Source: Chitinophagaceae bacterium
GTDB lineage: Bacteria > Bacteroidota > Bacteroidia > Chitinophagales > Chitinophagaceae
Assembly: GCA_024707305.1 (NCBI GenBank)
Contig: JANPZZ010000010.1
Coordinates: 126,850 to 190,849, forward strand
Reading direction: 5' to 3'
DNA: 64,000 nucleotides
In this document: positions 24,255 through 35,268 of the stretch, piece by piece
How positions within the stretch are numbered: position 1 is the first letter of the stretch
Layout of the letters: every line of letters starts with the position of its first letter
Translations under genes and position numbers: made by a program
The notes under the pieces: model-generated
What the model was told of the DNA's origin: nothing
The model's input: the letters and a program-made list of their open reading frames with translations, nothing else
Databases searched by the model: none

Positions 24255-24519
24255 ATTTTTTTTTCTAGTAATGAATATTGAACAGGAGGCGGTTTTAAAT
24301 TAAATATTTGATAATCAAGAAATTGAATGAAGTGTGGCGACCGTCCAAAATGATGAATGGCCAAAAACCGGGATGGAGTGCGTTGCAATTTTCACAAGGG
24401 TGGAGGAAAAATGTGTTAGTGTGGTAATATGCTAATGTGGCAATTAAAAATACAATTTGCGGTTGTGTTCCAACATTTTCCTGTTTCTCATTCCGTACTG
24501 TCACATTTCTATGCCCGCA

Positions 24520-25862
24520 TATATCGTCCCTTCGGGACTAAAATAACGAGGGCATCAATGATGTTACAGATATTTCGTCCCTTCGGGACGAAGGCAATAT
24601 TCTCGTCGAAATACAGTACGATTTAAATCAAGTATGGCAACCGTATTTAACCTCGCATTTCGTCCCGAAGGGACGCAATGTCTGTAGCAAAGAATCTCCC
24701 CCATATTACCCTAGTCCCGACAGGACGCATATGGAACACTGCCTTTAACGAATGTAAAATGGTTGCCGGATGCATGAGGATTTTGATAGAGTTGTGCGAA
24801 CGATTAAGGCGCCTTATAACGTAGCAGGTTGCAAATTTCTTCCGCCCTATTGAACAGTTCTTTGCGCCCATATATCGTCCCTTCGGGACGAAGGCAATAT
24901 TCTCGTCGAAATACAGTACGATTTAAATCAAGTATGGCAACCGTATTTAACCTCACATTCCGTCCCGAAGGGACGCAATGTCTGTAGCAAAGAATCTCCC
25001 CCATATTACCCTAGTCCCGACAGGACGCATATGGAACCCGCATTTAGTGAATGTAAAATGGTTGCCGGATGCATGAGGATTTTGATAGAAGTGTTCGAAC
25101 GATTAAGGCGCTTTATGACGCAGCAGGTTGCAAATCTTTTTTCGCCCTATTAAACATTTCCTCGTGCGCATATATCGTCCCTTCGGGACTCAAAATAACG
25201 AGGGCATCAATGTTGCTACAGATATATCGTCCCTTCGGGACGAGGCTATATTCTCGTCGAATTACTCTTCGATTTAAAACAAGTATGGCAACCGTATTTA
25301 ACCTCGCATTCCGTCCCTGCGGGACGGGTTGTGGTTAGAAAAGTAGCGCATCTAAAATATGCGTCCCGACAGGACGCGTTGTGAGGTGTTTGCACAGGAT
25401 GCAAAACGCCAACGGGTATACTCTTCGATTAAAACAAATATGGTAACTATGCTTTTTCACGCATTCCGTCCCGAAGGGACGCACTATCTGTAGCAAAAGA
25501 ATCTCCCCCATATTACCCTAGTCCCGACAGGACGCATATGGAACACTGCCTTTAACGAATGTAAAATGGTTGCAGGATGCATGAGGATTTTGATAGAGTT
25601 GTGCGAACGATTAAGGCGCCTTATAACGTAGCAGGTTGCAAATTTTTTTCGCCCTATTAAACATTTCCTTTGCGCGCATATATCGTCCCTTCGGGACTCA
25701 AACTAAAAAAGATGCTACAGATATTCCGTCCCTTCGGGACGGGCTGTGGTTAGAAAAGGATCGCGTGCAAATGTGACAATTAAAAATTCTAAACGCAATT
25801 CGGTTCTAAACCATTTTCACATTCTCTCATTTACATATTTTCACATTCTTCTCTCCCGTTTG
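24520..25862. repeat. Palindrome-rich repeat array 1 (~300-bp units carrying CGTCCC-TTCG-GGGACG hairpins)
   Basis: Near-identical units begin at about 24576, 24876 and 25176 (period 300); many copies of gtcccttcgggac and gtcccgacaggac. Confidence 0.85.
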
Positions 25863-26537
25863 CCGCTCTAAAAAATAAAAATTCATCTCCCTGTTCTCTT
25901 CAAATCCCAATCGCTCATAAATCTCAATGGCACGTTTGTTGTCGGCGCGAACATGGAGAAAAGGTAGTTGGTTGTTTGAAAGTATAATATGCAGTTGATG
26001 GAGTAATAACGCTGCTGCATAGCCTTTGCCTGTAAAATCTGGATGTGTACATACCGCGCTGATTTCGGTGAGGTTGTCGATATGTAGTCGCTGGCCGGTC
26101 ATAGCGGCGAGGCGCCCATCTTCAAAAATGCCGTGGTAGTGCCCAAACTCGATGGTGCGTTTATTGAACGGTCCTGGTTTGGTGAGTGCAGCCAGGGCAA
26201 CCATTTCATCAACATGACTTTCGTTTAATGGTTCTGGTTCGATTACCGGGTTGGCGGGCATCACATCATTGCGATAAACAAATTGCAGCCCCTTGATTTC
26301 TGCTTTTAGTTTCCAAGCATTGGGTATATCAATCTCTTCGGGGGTTGCAAATAGTATGCGACGACCAGCGGGCAACATTTCATGTAATTCACGAAAGCCG
26401 GTTTCTACATCACAATTGAATCCCGCAAAAGGTGACACTTCCAGGTCAAAGTATTTCACATGCTCCGACCCAAAAGCGCGATGGCTTTCATTGCGAGCAA
26501 GTGCGCTAAAAACGGGGTTATGCAGGAGGTCGGTCAC
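25827..26537 (-). CDS. GNAT family N-acetyltransferase
   Basis: AVCTHPDFTGKGYAAALLLHQLHIILSNNQLPFLHVRADNKRAIEIYERLGFEENREMNFYFLE. Confidence 0.8.
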   Translation of the reverse strand: MTDLLHNPVFSALARNESHRAFGSEHVKYFDLEVSPFAGFNCDVETGFRELHEMLPAGRRILFATPEEIDIPNAWKLKAEIKGLQFVYRNDVMPANPVIEPEPLNESHVDEMVALAALTKPGPFNKRTIEFGHYHGIFEDGRLAAMTGQRLHIDNLTEISAVCTHPDFTGKGYAAALLLHQLHIILSNNQLPFLHVRADNKRAIEIYERLGFEENREMNFYFLERQTGEKNVKICK

Positions 26538-27144
26538 GTGGCAAAGGTAGAGGGGAAAATGAAAAGCGGTGTAAAATAACCATTTTATAAGTTGAACTGT
26601 GTGCTAAGTCTTGCATCACCACACATGCCTACGGCAACCCGTAAAAAGCAAACCGTGTTGAATATTATACAAAAACATTATTACTTTTATAAAGAACCAA
26701 CCATAGTACCTTAGGAAATGCATCCTGCCATCATGCAATCCTTTGACAATGTTCAAACCTTATTTTATGAACACAACGATCACCTTGCACGATGGCCGAA
26801 ACACCTAAGAAAACGACTGAATATGGAATGAAGAATTCGGTTTTTAAACCTCTGACAGACGAAATACCCACTTTTGTTGAAAACAATACAACAAACATCC
26901 TCGAAAATGGAATCAGTAAAAATATTGATGTATGAGATTTAAAAGGAGTTGTTAACCTTGTCGTATTTGCGACTCCACTAACTCTAAGACGTTGAGTATC
27001 TTTTTCGCCTATAGTTTTAAAATCGTACAAATTTTATTTCAATCTTGCAATTCCCGGTTCTTTGTACTCGAATAGGTTATCATCATTTTTAATCCAATCC
27101 TCCCCCCAAAAACCACTATTATTTTATAGCTTGCGCCATCCACA

Positions 27145-28554
27145 ATGGCGACGGAAATTTCCCTTAACCCCGATCAACAGGCTGCTCTGCAGGCTTTGCA
27201 ACGCTTTGTGCAGCACCCCGCTGCAGATACGTTTGTGCTAAAAGGGTATGCGGGTACGGGCAAGACTTTCCTGATGCAGCATTTCGCAAAATGGCTCAAA
27301 GAAAACAACCTGGAATTTTCGCTGCTGGCTTCAACCGGCCGCGCGGCGACGGTGCTCCGCGGCAAAACAGGTTTTGACGCCACAACTGTGCACGGCGAAC
27401 TCTATCGCTTCAGTCGCGTGGATGGCGACGATGAAGACCTGCCACACGACGCACCGGCAGATCGGTTCGGACAGATGTCCCTCCAGTTTTCTTTACGACC
27501 ACCCGATGATAAGAAAGTCGTTTACATCATCGATGAAGCATCCATGCTGGCAAGTGAAATGAACAACGAGGATAGCGTTATTAGCTTTGGTTCAGGTCAA
27601 TTGCTACCCGACTTCTTCGCTGCCGCCGGAAATAACAAAATCATTTTCGTAGGCGATCCGGGACAGCTGCCGCCAGTTGGACAGGAATATAGCCCAGCGC
27701 TGGATATGAACTGGCTGGCTTCGGAAGAACGCACGGCCATCAGCATGACGCTGGAAAAGATAGAACGCAATGATGCCGGAAACGACATCCTTGTGCTCGC
27801 GTCTGCTATTCGTGATATGAAAGAAGATCTTTCGGTTCGTTTTCCCCGCCTTCCCGCGCGCTACCTGAAGAATGTACATATTTATCCTTCCGACAAAGAG
27901 TTGTTTGAAGCTTACCTGGATAATTACAACCGCAAAGGACCGGCAGGATCACTGGCCGTTGCACGATCCAATAAGATGGTAGCAGATATCAATCGCGATA
28001 TGCGCCAGGAGATATTCGGAGAATCCGATTTACCACTGCAGGTAGGAGATATATTAATGGTGGTACAAAACAATCAATCGGTGCCGCTCACCAATGGCGA
28101 TTTTGTTGAAGTCACTGGTTTGGGAGAGAAAGAGACACACGTAAATCTGCATTTTCAAATCGTGCGCGTGAAGGCGGTTTTGTCCGGAATAGAACACGAG
28201 CTTCTGATTGCGCTAGACGTTCTTTATGGCAGTGAAAACAATCATACACGTGATCAATCGAGGATGCTAATGATTGATTTTAGCCGAAGAATGCGACAAA
28301 AGAGAATTCGCGTAAACTCGGAAGTTTACAAGCAGCGCATGATGAAAGATAAAGTGCTGAACTGCCTGAAAGCAAAATTTGGCTACGGCGTTACTTGCCA
28401 CAAAGCCCAGGGCGGTGAGTGGGACGATGTCTATCTCTTCCTGAATTCAAAAATGTACGGTATGCCACAGCCTGAATTGTTTCGCTGGTGGTATACCGCT
28501 GTGACCCGCGCAAAAAAACGACTACACCTCACAGATGGTTGGTGGCTGAGTTGA
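27145..28554 (+). CDS. AAA family / RecD-like helicase
   Basis: LNPDQQAALQALQRF..LKGYAGTGKTFLMQHFA, YIIDEASML, FVGDPGQLPPVG, VTCHKAQGGEWDDVYLF, YTAVTRAKKRLHL. Confidence 0.85.
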   Translation: MATEISLNPDQQAALQALQRFVQHPAADTFVLKGYAGTGKTFLMQHFAKWLKENNLEFSLLASTGRAATVLRGKTGFDATTVHGELYRFSRVDGDDEDLPHDAPADRFGQMSLQFSLRPPDDKKVVYIIDEASMLASEMNNEDSVISFGSGQLLPDFFAAAGNNKIIFVGDPGQLPPVGQEYSPALDMNWLASEERTAISMTLEKIERNDAGNDILVLASAIRDMKEDLSVRFPRLPARYLKNVHIYPSDKELFEAYLDNYNRKGPAGSLAVARSNKMVADINRDMRQEIFGESDLPLQVGDILMVVQNNQSVPLTNGDFVEVTGLGEKETHVNLHFQIVRVKAVLSGIEHELLIALDVLYGSENNHTRDQSRMLMIDFSRRMRQKRIRVNSEVYKQRMMKDKVLNCLKAKFGYGVTCHKAQGGEWDDVYLFLNSKMYGMPQPELFRWWYTAVTRAKKRLHLTDGWWLS

Positions 28555-28622
28555 TTGTTAAGTCGCACGGTTAGCATGGTTATTGCGTTAGTTAAATCAG
28601 GAAATCAAAAAAACATAGCTCC

Positions 28623-28862
28623 ATGTCGTGGGAAGAAAAAGATAACAAACTCTACCGTCAGTTTAAGTTTGCTGATTTCAACGAGGCATTTGCCTTTATG
28701 ACGCGCGTTGCGATGGAAGCTGAGAAAGCGAATCACCATCCGGAATGGCGAAATGTCTGGAATACGGTAGACATATGGCTGTGCACGCATGATGCAGGTG
28801 ATATGGTTACCGAAAAGGACCGCAAACTCGCCAACCGCATCGACAAGATTTATGGCAAATGA
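28623..28862 (+). CDS. 4a-hydroxytetrahydrobiopterin dehydratase
   Basis: [57 protein letters not shown]. Confidence 0.9.
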   Translation: MSWEEKDNKLYRQFKFADFNEAFAFMTRVAMEAEKANHHPEWRNVWNTVDIWLCTHDAGDMVTEKDRKLANRIDKIYGK

Positions 28863-28885
28863 AGTCAATTAGGTAAATTGGTGGA

Positions 28886-29752
28886 ATGGAAAGACTTTTT
28901 GAACTGAACTACAAAAAGCTGGGACTTGTTACGGTAAACAATGGTAACAAACCGAATCTCGCTGATAACATTGCGTACAAACCATACATTAAAATACTGC
29001 TGCTTCCCAAAGATTCGACTATCACCATTGACTTTCACAAATACCAAACCACACACGCAAGTCTTTTTTTCATCAACATCAATCAGCATTTTTCGATTGA
29101 TAAATTAGGTAAGGGCCACAGCTATCTGCTTTATTACAATCGCGATTTTTATTGCATCATGATACATGATGAAGAAGTGGCGTGCGACGGACTTTTGTTT
29201 AACAATATTCACAATCATCCGATGGTAAACTTATTGAAGCCGGATGATGAAAAAGTACATTCACTATTTGAGCAGATAGTGGAAGAGTTTGAATTGAAAG
29301 ATTCTTCCCAGGAAGAAATGATCCGCACCTGTCTTAAACAAATTTTACTTCGTTCTGCGCGTTGTTGGAAAAAACAACAGTTGGGAAGAGAGGTCAGTTC
29401 GCAAAAAGACGATGTTGAGTTTGTTCGTCATTTTACCCGTTTGGTAGAAATGCATTTTAAAACAAAACATACGGTGGCCGATTATGCAGACCTGCTGCAT
29501 CTGGCCCCCAAAACGGTCGCCCATCGTTTTAAGCGTCTTGGACTTGATCAACCGAATGATATAATAAAGGAACGCATCCTGCTGGAAGCAAAAAGAATGA
29601 TTGTCTATAGCAGTCTTACTTCAAAAGAAATCGCTTACCATTTAGGTTACGACGATCCCGCCTATTTCCACAGGCTCTTTACGAGTAAAACCGGCGAAAC
29701 CCCTGTTGGCTTTCGTAAGAAGTTCGGTTCACCCGATCGCGCGTCGCTGTAA
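28886..29752 (+). CDS. AraC family transcriptional regulator
   Basis: HTVADYADLLHLAPKTVAHRFKRLGL...MIVYSSLTSKEIAYHLGYDDPAYFHRLFTSKTGETPVGFRKKF. Confidence 0.85.
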   Translation: MERLFELNYKKLGLVTVNNGNKPNLADNIAYKPYIKILLLPKDSTITIDFHKYQTTHASLFFININQHFSIDKLGKGHSYLLYYNRDFYCIMIHDEEVACDGLLFNNIHNHPMVNLLKPDDEKVHSLFEQIVEEFELKDSSQEEMIRTCLKQILLRSARCWKKQQLGREVSSQKDDVEFVRHFTRLVEMHFKTKHTVADYADLLHLAPKTVAHRFKRLGLDQPNDIIKERILLEAKRMIVYSSLTSKEIAYHLGYDDPAYFHRLFTSKTGETPVGFRKKFGSPDRASL

Positions 29753-29877
29753 ATCCGAAAAAATGCCCCTTGCGGGAAAAATGTGCAATCAGCCGGGAAG
29801 TTCCGCTATTTACCCGGGGCTGTTACTGTTGCATTTTTGCATTGTCAATCACAACAAAACAATTAAAATTTTAGACA

Positions 29878-30810
29878 ATGAAAAATTCAATCTTAACCAC
29901 AGCAATGGTAGCACTCGCTTCAGTTAGCACAGTAGCCGCCCAATCACAACGCACAGCCGCTTCAGCAGGTCGGGAGGAATTTATTGAAGTTGAAAAAAAT
30001 GTGCGTCTGCATGTAACCGATCTTGGTAATGGTCGCCCAATTGTATTAATACACGGCTGGCCCCTCAGCGATGCCATGTATGAATATCAATACCAATACC
30101 TGGTTGAAAAAGGATTTCGTGTAATCGGAATCACGCTGCGCGGATTTGGCAAATCTGATAAACCTTTCGGCACGTATAATTATGATGTTTATGCCGACGA
30201 CATCTATACCGTTTTACTCAAACTGGAAATTCAAGATGCGGTGCTCGGTGGTTTCTCCATGGGCGGCGGAGTTGTTATCCGATATATAACCCGCCACAAT
30301 AGTGCACATGTAAGTAAACTTGCTTTGTTTGGCGCGGCTGCACCGGTTTGGACCAAACAACCAGATTTTCCCATTGGCTTAACCGATGACCAGGCTGATG
30401 GGCTTATTGCACAAAGTCGTAGTAATCGCGCTCAAATGGTTGACGATTTTGGAAGTGGCCTGGGTGTAAATGAAAACAGTATTTCGCCAGCACTGGTAAA
30501 CTGGCTGGCCGCCATTAATATGGAAGCATCTCCCTATGCAACAACCCAAAGTCTTCTTGCCATACGTGCTACCGATCTGCGTCCGGAACTAAGCAAGATT
30601 CATATTCCGGTTGCCATTTTCCATGGCGTGTATGATAAGAACTGTGATTTTGGACTGGCAATTGAACTCAACAAACGAATCAGCGATTCCTATATCGTGC
30701 GTTTTGAAAACAGCGGCCACGCTTTGTTTATTGAAGAGCAGGATAAATTCAATGCAGAACTAGAAAAAATTCGCGCGAAAGTAAGGTGCTGTGGGTCCGG
30801 AAAAATTTGA
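29878..30810 (+). CDS. Secreted alpha/beta hydrolase (chloroperoxidase/esterase-like)
   Basis: Signal peptide; IVLIHGWPLSDAMYEYQ, GFSMGGGVVIRY, GVYDKNCDF, SGHALFIEE. Confidence 0.85.
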   Translation: MKNSILTTAMVALASVSTVAAQSQRTAASAGREEFIEVEKNVRLHVTDLGNGRPIVLIHGWPLSDAMYEYQYQYLVEKGFRVIGITLRGFGKSDKPFGTYNYDVYADDIYTVLLKLEIQDAVLGGFSMGGGVVIRYITRHNSAHVSKLALFGAAAPVWTKQPDFPIGLTDDQADGLIAQSRSNRAQMVDDFGSGLGVNENSISPALVNWLAAINMEASPYATTQSLLAIRATDLRPELSKIHIPVAIFHGVYDKNCDFGLAIELNKRISDSYIVRFENSGHALFIEEQDKFNAELEKIRAKVRCCGSGKI

Positions 30811-30869
30811 AAAGTAAGCGGGTAACGAAGTATTATTGAAAATCAATCCTTTAGACGAGTTTATATAAC

Positions 30870-30957
30870 GAAACGGGATTTGATTCCCTAATTATCATAA
30901 TATTTAGGGATTCAAATCCCGTTTTATTATGTAATTTAGGGAATCAAATCTCGTTTT
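30870..30957. repeat. Three copies of a ~22-nt repeat (TTTAGGGAWTCAAATCYCGTTTTAT), one inverted and two direct, abutting the DUF4143 ATPase start codon
   Basis: R1 inverted 30871-30891, R2 30903-30924, R3 30935-30957; R1/R2 form a 21-bp stem with one mismatch. Confidence 0.8.
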
Positions 30958-32082
30958 ATGATAAAAAGGGCCCTATCACAAAGACTAAAAGAGCGATTTT
31001 TTAAAGGGAAAGCGTTGATTATCCTCGGGCCAAGACAGGCCGGCAAGTCAACAATGGTTCAGGAGCTGCTAGAAGAGCGAGGCGAGCCCTGGCTTTTTTT
31101 GAATGGGGACGAAGCAGATGTGAGGTCCCTGTTGGAAGATGCCACATCAACCAAACTTAAATCCATAGCCGGAGCTAATAAAATAGTTTATATCGACGAA
31201 GCACAACGCATTCCCAATATTGGCTTATGTCTTAAACTATTTACTGACCAATTGAAAGATATCCAGGTGATCGCAACCGGATCTTCGTCGCTTGAATTAA
31301 GTAGCGAAATAAGAGAACCGCTGACTGGTCGCAAATATGAATTTTATCTCTACCCGCTTTCCTTTAAAGAAATGGTAGATCATCATGGTTTATTGCAGGA
31401 AAAGAGAGAAATCGAAAACAGAATGATCTATGGATATTATCCGGAAGTAGTGACCAAACCAGCAGAATCGCGCGAGTTAATTCGCTTGCTTGCAAACAGC
31501 TATCTCTACAAAGATTTGTTAATGCTGGAACAAATCAACAAGCCGCATTTACTTGAAAAAATTGTAAAAGCGCTCGCGCTTCAATTGGGGAACGAAGTAA
31601 GCTCAACTGAATTATCAAACATGGTAGATGCTGATAAGAAAACTGTAGAGAAATACATTGATTTGCTTGAAAAGGCGTTCGTTTTATTTCAGGTCCCCGC
31701 ATTCTCCAGAAATGTTCGCAATGAGATTAAAAAAGGAAAGAAGGTCTACTTTTATGATTGTGGTATTCGAAATGCCGTTATTGGCAACTTTCAGCTACTA
31801 CGTTCAAGGCCAGATGCTGGTGCATTGTGGGAGAACTTTTTTATCGCAGAAAGAAAGAAGTTTCAGCAAATCAAAAATCGGGACGCTTCTTATTATTTCT
31901 GGCGTACAACGCAACAACAGGAAATTGATTTTATTGAAGAAGCGGAGGCGAAACTCACCGCGTTTGAATGCAAATGGAGTCCGGCCGTTAAAGTAAACTT
32001 TCCTTCAACATTTACGCAGAACTACCCGCAAAGCGAGGCGCATAAAATTAGTACAGATAACTTTTCAGATTTCCTGTTGTAA
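30958..32082 (+). CDS. ATP-binding protein with AAA_14 and DUF4143 domains
   Basis: ALIILGPRQAGKSTMVQELL, IVYIDEAQRIPNIG, VIATGSSSLELSSEIREPLTGRKYEFYLYPLSFKEM; C-terminal VYFYDCGIRNAVIGNF..W..FFIAERKKF. Confidence 0.85.
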   Translation: MIKRALSQRLKERFFKGKALIILGPRQAGKSTMVQELLEERGEPWLFLNGDEADVRSLLEDATSTKLKSIAGANKIVYIDEAQRIPNIGLCLKLFTDQLKDIQVIATGSSSLELSSEIREPLTGRKYEFYLYPLSFKEMVDHHGLLQEKREIENRMIYGYYPEVVTKPAESRELIRLLANSYLYKDLLMLEQINKPHLLEKIVKALALQLGNEVSSTELSNMVDADKKTVEKYIDLLEKAFVLFQVPAFSRNVRNEIKKGKKVYFYDCGIRNAVIGNFQLLRSRPDAGALWENFFIAERKKFQQIKNRDASYYFWRTTQQQEIDFIEEAEAKLTAFECKWSPAVKVNFPSTFTQNYPQSEAHKISTDNFSDFLL

Positions 32083-32091
32083 GATTATTCG

Positions 32092-33268
32092 TCACTTCTT
32101 CCTTCGGAAAACAATCGTAGCATTCTGCGTAAGATCAGCGCTGAAGCGAACCTGGTACACATCATCGCCATCGCGAACAACAAGTAAACCCGTATTGGGT
32201 GGATACTTACCGAGGTTTTCTGCGTATAAAACGAGCGTCATTTCATCAGTATCCGAAGGAACCATTACAGTTTTTTTAATAGCTGTAGTGCGAAGCCCCT
32301 GTTTTTCCATAAGCACAACACCATTTAAAGATACGCTTACCGTATCACCATCCACTTCACCATTGTCATATAATGCGAGAACCAGGCTATCTGTTTTGAA
32401 ATTTACAATCTGAGGTGCGGCATTCACACGTTCTTTAATTCGCTCCTCAGTTGTTTTTACTACAACCGGAACTGGTTTTACCTCTTCTGGTTTGTTGTTT
32501 GAGACAACCGTCTCTTTTGATTTCGTTTCTGTATTACCAGGTGCCTGGGTTTTTGCGAGATCATTGTTCTCTCCTTTCTTCGCCTTCTCTTCTTTTTTTC
32601 TTTTCTTCTTTTATTTCCAGTTTCGCAGGTTGCTTGTCTGCTTTGGCAATCTCTTTTTCCTTTGTCTCTTTTTGCTTTGATTCTGCCTTTTCGGATTTAG
32701 TCGCTTTCGCTATTTCTTTGGCTTGTGTTTCTTTTTTAGCCGGCGCTTTTGCTGCAGCATAGAACACAACGTCATGATCAAGTTTCAATTCCTGCAGGTG
32801 GGGGAATATCTTTGAGTTGTCGAGATTCTTTTCTTCTTTCAGCTCTGCCTTTCCCGAAATGCTGTAAAAGTTTTTAGTCTTATTTGTTTTCCAGTCGCCA
32901 TCAATATGCCAGGTACTATCAGCCTGGTTCATACGGAAACTGTATGTCACTTTTACACCCTTATCAACGCGGCCGCTGAAATTGTGGGAGATGATTTCAT
33001 CGTCGGTTACTTCAGCAACATCGCCGTTTACTTTACCTTTTACGCGCTTTACGATGTAAAACAGGGTATCGTTTACGATAAATGAGCTGCGGGTATAACC
33101 GTATACTTTCTCTTTATACTGCGTCAATGCAATTTCAAAACCCTGGTCTTTGCGAATCGTTGTACTGTCGTTACTCAAAACACCCGACCAAAGACCCGTG
33201 AGGCCTTTTTGGGCAAAAACAAGCTGGCTGGTGCATATCAGGGTGATCAGCAGTAAAAATGATCTCAT
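32092..33268 (-). CDS. Hypothetical secreted protein with Lys/Glu-rich linker, split by a frameshift near 32590
   Basis: ORF 32561..33268 (signal peptide) ends in EEKKKRREGEERREQ; the reading frame continues into ORF 32092..32427 after a one-base change in a poly-A/T tract. Confidence 0.6.
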
Positions 33269-33356
33269 AATCGATTGTGGGATACCGGAATAGGGTTTAT
33301 ATAGTCCTAATAACGAATTTACAGCCTTTGCATTGTGTGGATGGGCGGCCGGAGTA

Positions 33357-33387
33357 CTACAAAAGAAAAAGCCTCCCGAAGGAGGCT
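33357..33387 (-). terminator. Intrinsic terminator downstream of rho
   Basis: Minus-strand GCCTCC-ttcg-GGAGGC followed by TTTTTCTTTT. Confidence 0.8.
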
Positions 33388-33411
33388 CCTTTCGCTATAG
33401 CGAAGTTGTTT

Positions 33412-35041
33412 TTATCTGTTCATGCTTGCGAGGAACTCTTCATTATTCTTGGTTCCCTTCATGCGGTTTTGCAATTCACGCATCGCCTCTTCAGTATTCA
33501 TATCTGTGAGATAAACACGGAGCAGGTTCATGCGCTGCAGCACATCTTTGTCGAGCAACAGATCGTCGCGGCGGGTAGATGAAGCTGTAAGGTCGATTGC
33601 AGGATAGATACGTTTGTTGGCCAGGCGGCGATCGAGTTGCAATTCCATGTTACCGGTACCTTTAAATTCTTCAAAGATCACCTCATCCATTTTCGATCCT
33701 GTATCCACCAACGCTGTGGCGATAATGGTAAGTGAACCACCATTTTCAATTTTACGTGCAGCACCAAAGAACTGCTTTGGTTTTTGCATCGCGTTTGCCT
33801 CCACACCACCTGATAAAACTTTACCAGAAGCCGGGGCAACCGTATTGTGTGCACGTGCAAGACGTGTGATGGAATCAAGTAGGATTACAACATCGTGTCC
33901 GCATTCAACCAGACGTTTTGCTTTTTGCAGCGCGATGGTTGAAACCTTTACGTGTTTTTCAGCTGGCTCATCGAAAGTAGAAGCGATTACTTCTGCTCTC
34001 ACACTGCGTTCCATATCGGTAACTTCCTCTGGACGTTCGTCTACCAGCACCACCATCAGGTAGCACTCAGGGTGGTTGGCAGCAATAGCATTTGCCACTG
34101 CTTTCAACAACATTGTTTTACCTGTTTTAGGTTGCGCCACAATCAGTCCACGCTGACCTTTTCCGATTGGCGTAAACAGGTCAATCATCCTTGTAGAATA
34201 ATCGCTTGCGGTTGTAAAGAGATTTAGTTTCTCGAATGGGAACAATGGCGTGAGATAATCGAAGGGAACGCGATCGCGCACCTCTTCGGGGCTCTTGCCG
34301 TTGATAGCATCAACTTTGAGTAATGCAAAATATTTTTCACCTTCTTTGGGAGGACGAACTGCACCCTGAACGGTGTCGCCAGTCTTTAAACCAAAAAGTT
34401 TTATTTGAGAAGGAGAAACATAAACATCATCGGGTGAAGAGAGGTAGTTATAATCGGATGAGCGAAGGAAACCGTAACCATCGGGCATCATTTCAAGCAC
34501 ACCTTCTGAAAGAATTACACCATCAAATTCGATATTGAAATTCTGGTCGCGGCGTTGGGGATAAACCTTGTTTGGTGGGGGCACATCAACCGGGGCAGGT
34601 TGAGGTGTTTGTGTCTCCGGACGAACAGCCGCTTCTTCTACTGGCTCTGCATTTTCAACAGCCTCTTCCGCGACAGCCTCTTCTTTTTCGTCTGTTTTTT
34701 TACGACCGCGGCGTGGACCTTTATTGTCCTCTTTACGGGCAGTTGTATTCGCCTTTTTTTACAGGCTTTTTGTCGGCCTTTTCTTCTTCTTTTTCTTCAC
34801 CTGTATTTTCCACAATGGCTTCTTCAGAGGAGATGCCAGTAGATGTTTTAATAATGCGTTTTCTTTTGCCTTTCTCTTCGGCGGCGGGCGCACCTTTTGA
34901 GCCGGCTATCGCCTGGCTGTCGAGGATTTTATACACCAGGCCCTGTTTGTCCAGTTTTTTTGCATTGGGGATGTTGAGCTGCTCAGCAATGTCCAGCAGT
35001 TCGGGAACGAGCATGTCGTTCAATTGCAGAATATCGTACAT
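33412..35041 (-). CDS. rho: Transcription termination factor Rho with long charged N-terminal extension, split by a frameshift near 34750
   Basis: [76 protein letters not shown]-terminal ORF 34733..35041 continues as [21 protein letters not shown] after a 1-nt correction. Confidence 0.9.
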
Positions 35042-35268
35042 AAAAAGTCTTGTAGGTTAACACAAATCCTTGGTCACAAGTCAGAAAAAAAAGTGAAAAG
35101 GTTGAATTTAGTTTGAATGGAAACGGAAATTCTGATGAGCATTCTAAAGGGAAGAGTAGAACTAACCAGCTGTATTTCCGGTGCAAGTATACGTCGTTTT
35201 TCGTAAAAACAAAAATTTTTAACCGGGGACCACCCCACAGCCACCCCCGGCGTTTTATACTTAAAACC

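Noticed and set aside
24600-25400. Short ORFs inside the repeat arrays (e.g. 24647..24871, 24804..25004, 25069..25338, 39046..39294, 39421..39786)
   Set aside because: Different frames of the same palindromic repeat; no conserved reading frame between copies
24520-25862. CRISPR array
   Set aside because: Repeats are palindromic units of very different spacing inside 300-bp conserved blocks; spacers are themselves repeated and no cas genes are present
26731-27030. 99-aa minus-strand ORF
   Set aside because: No recognisable features; opposite strand holds a more plausible short ORF; probably spurious
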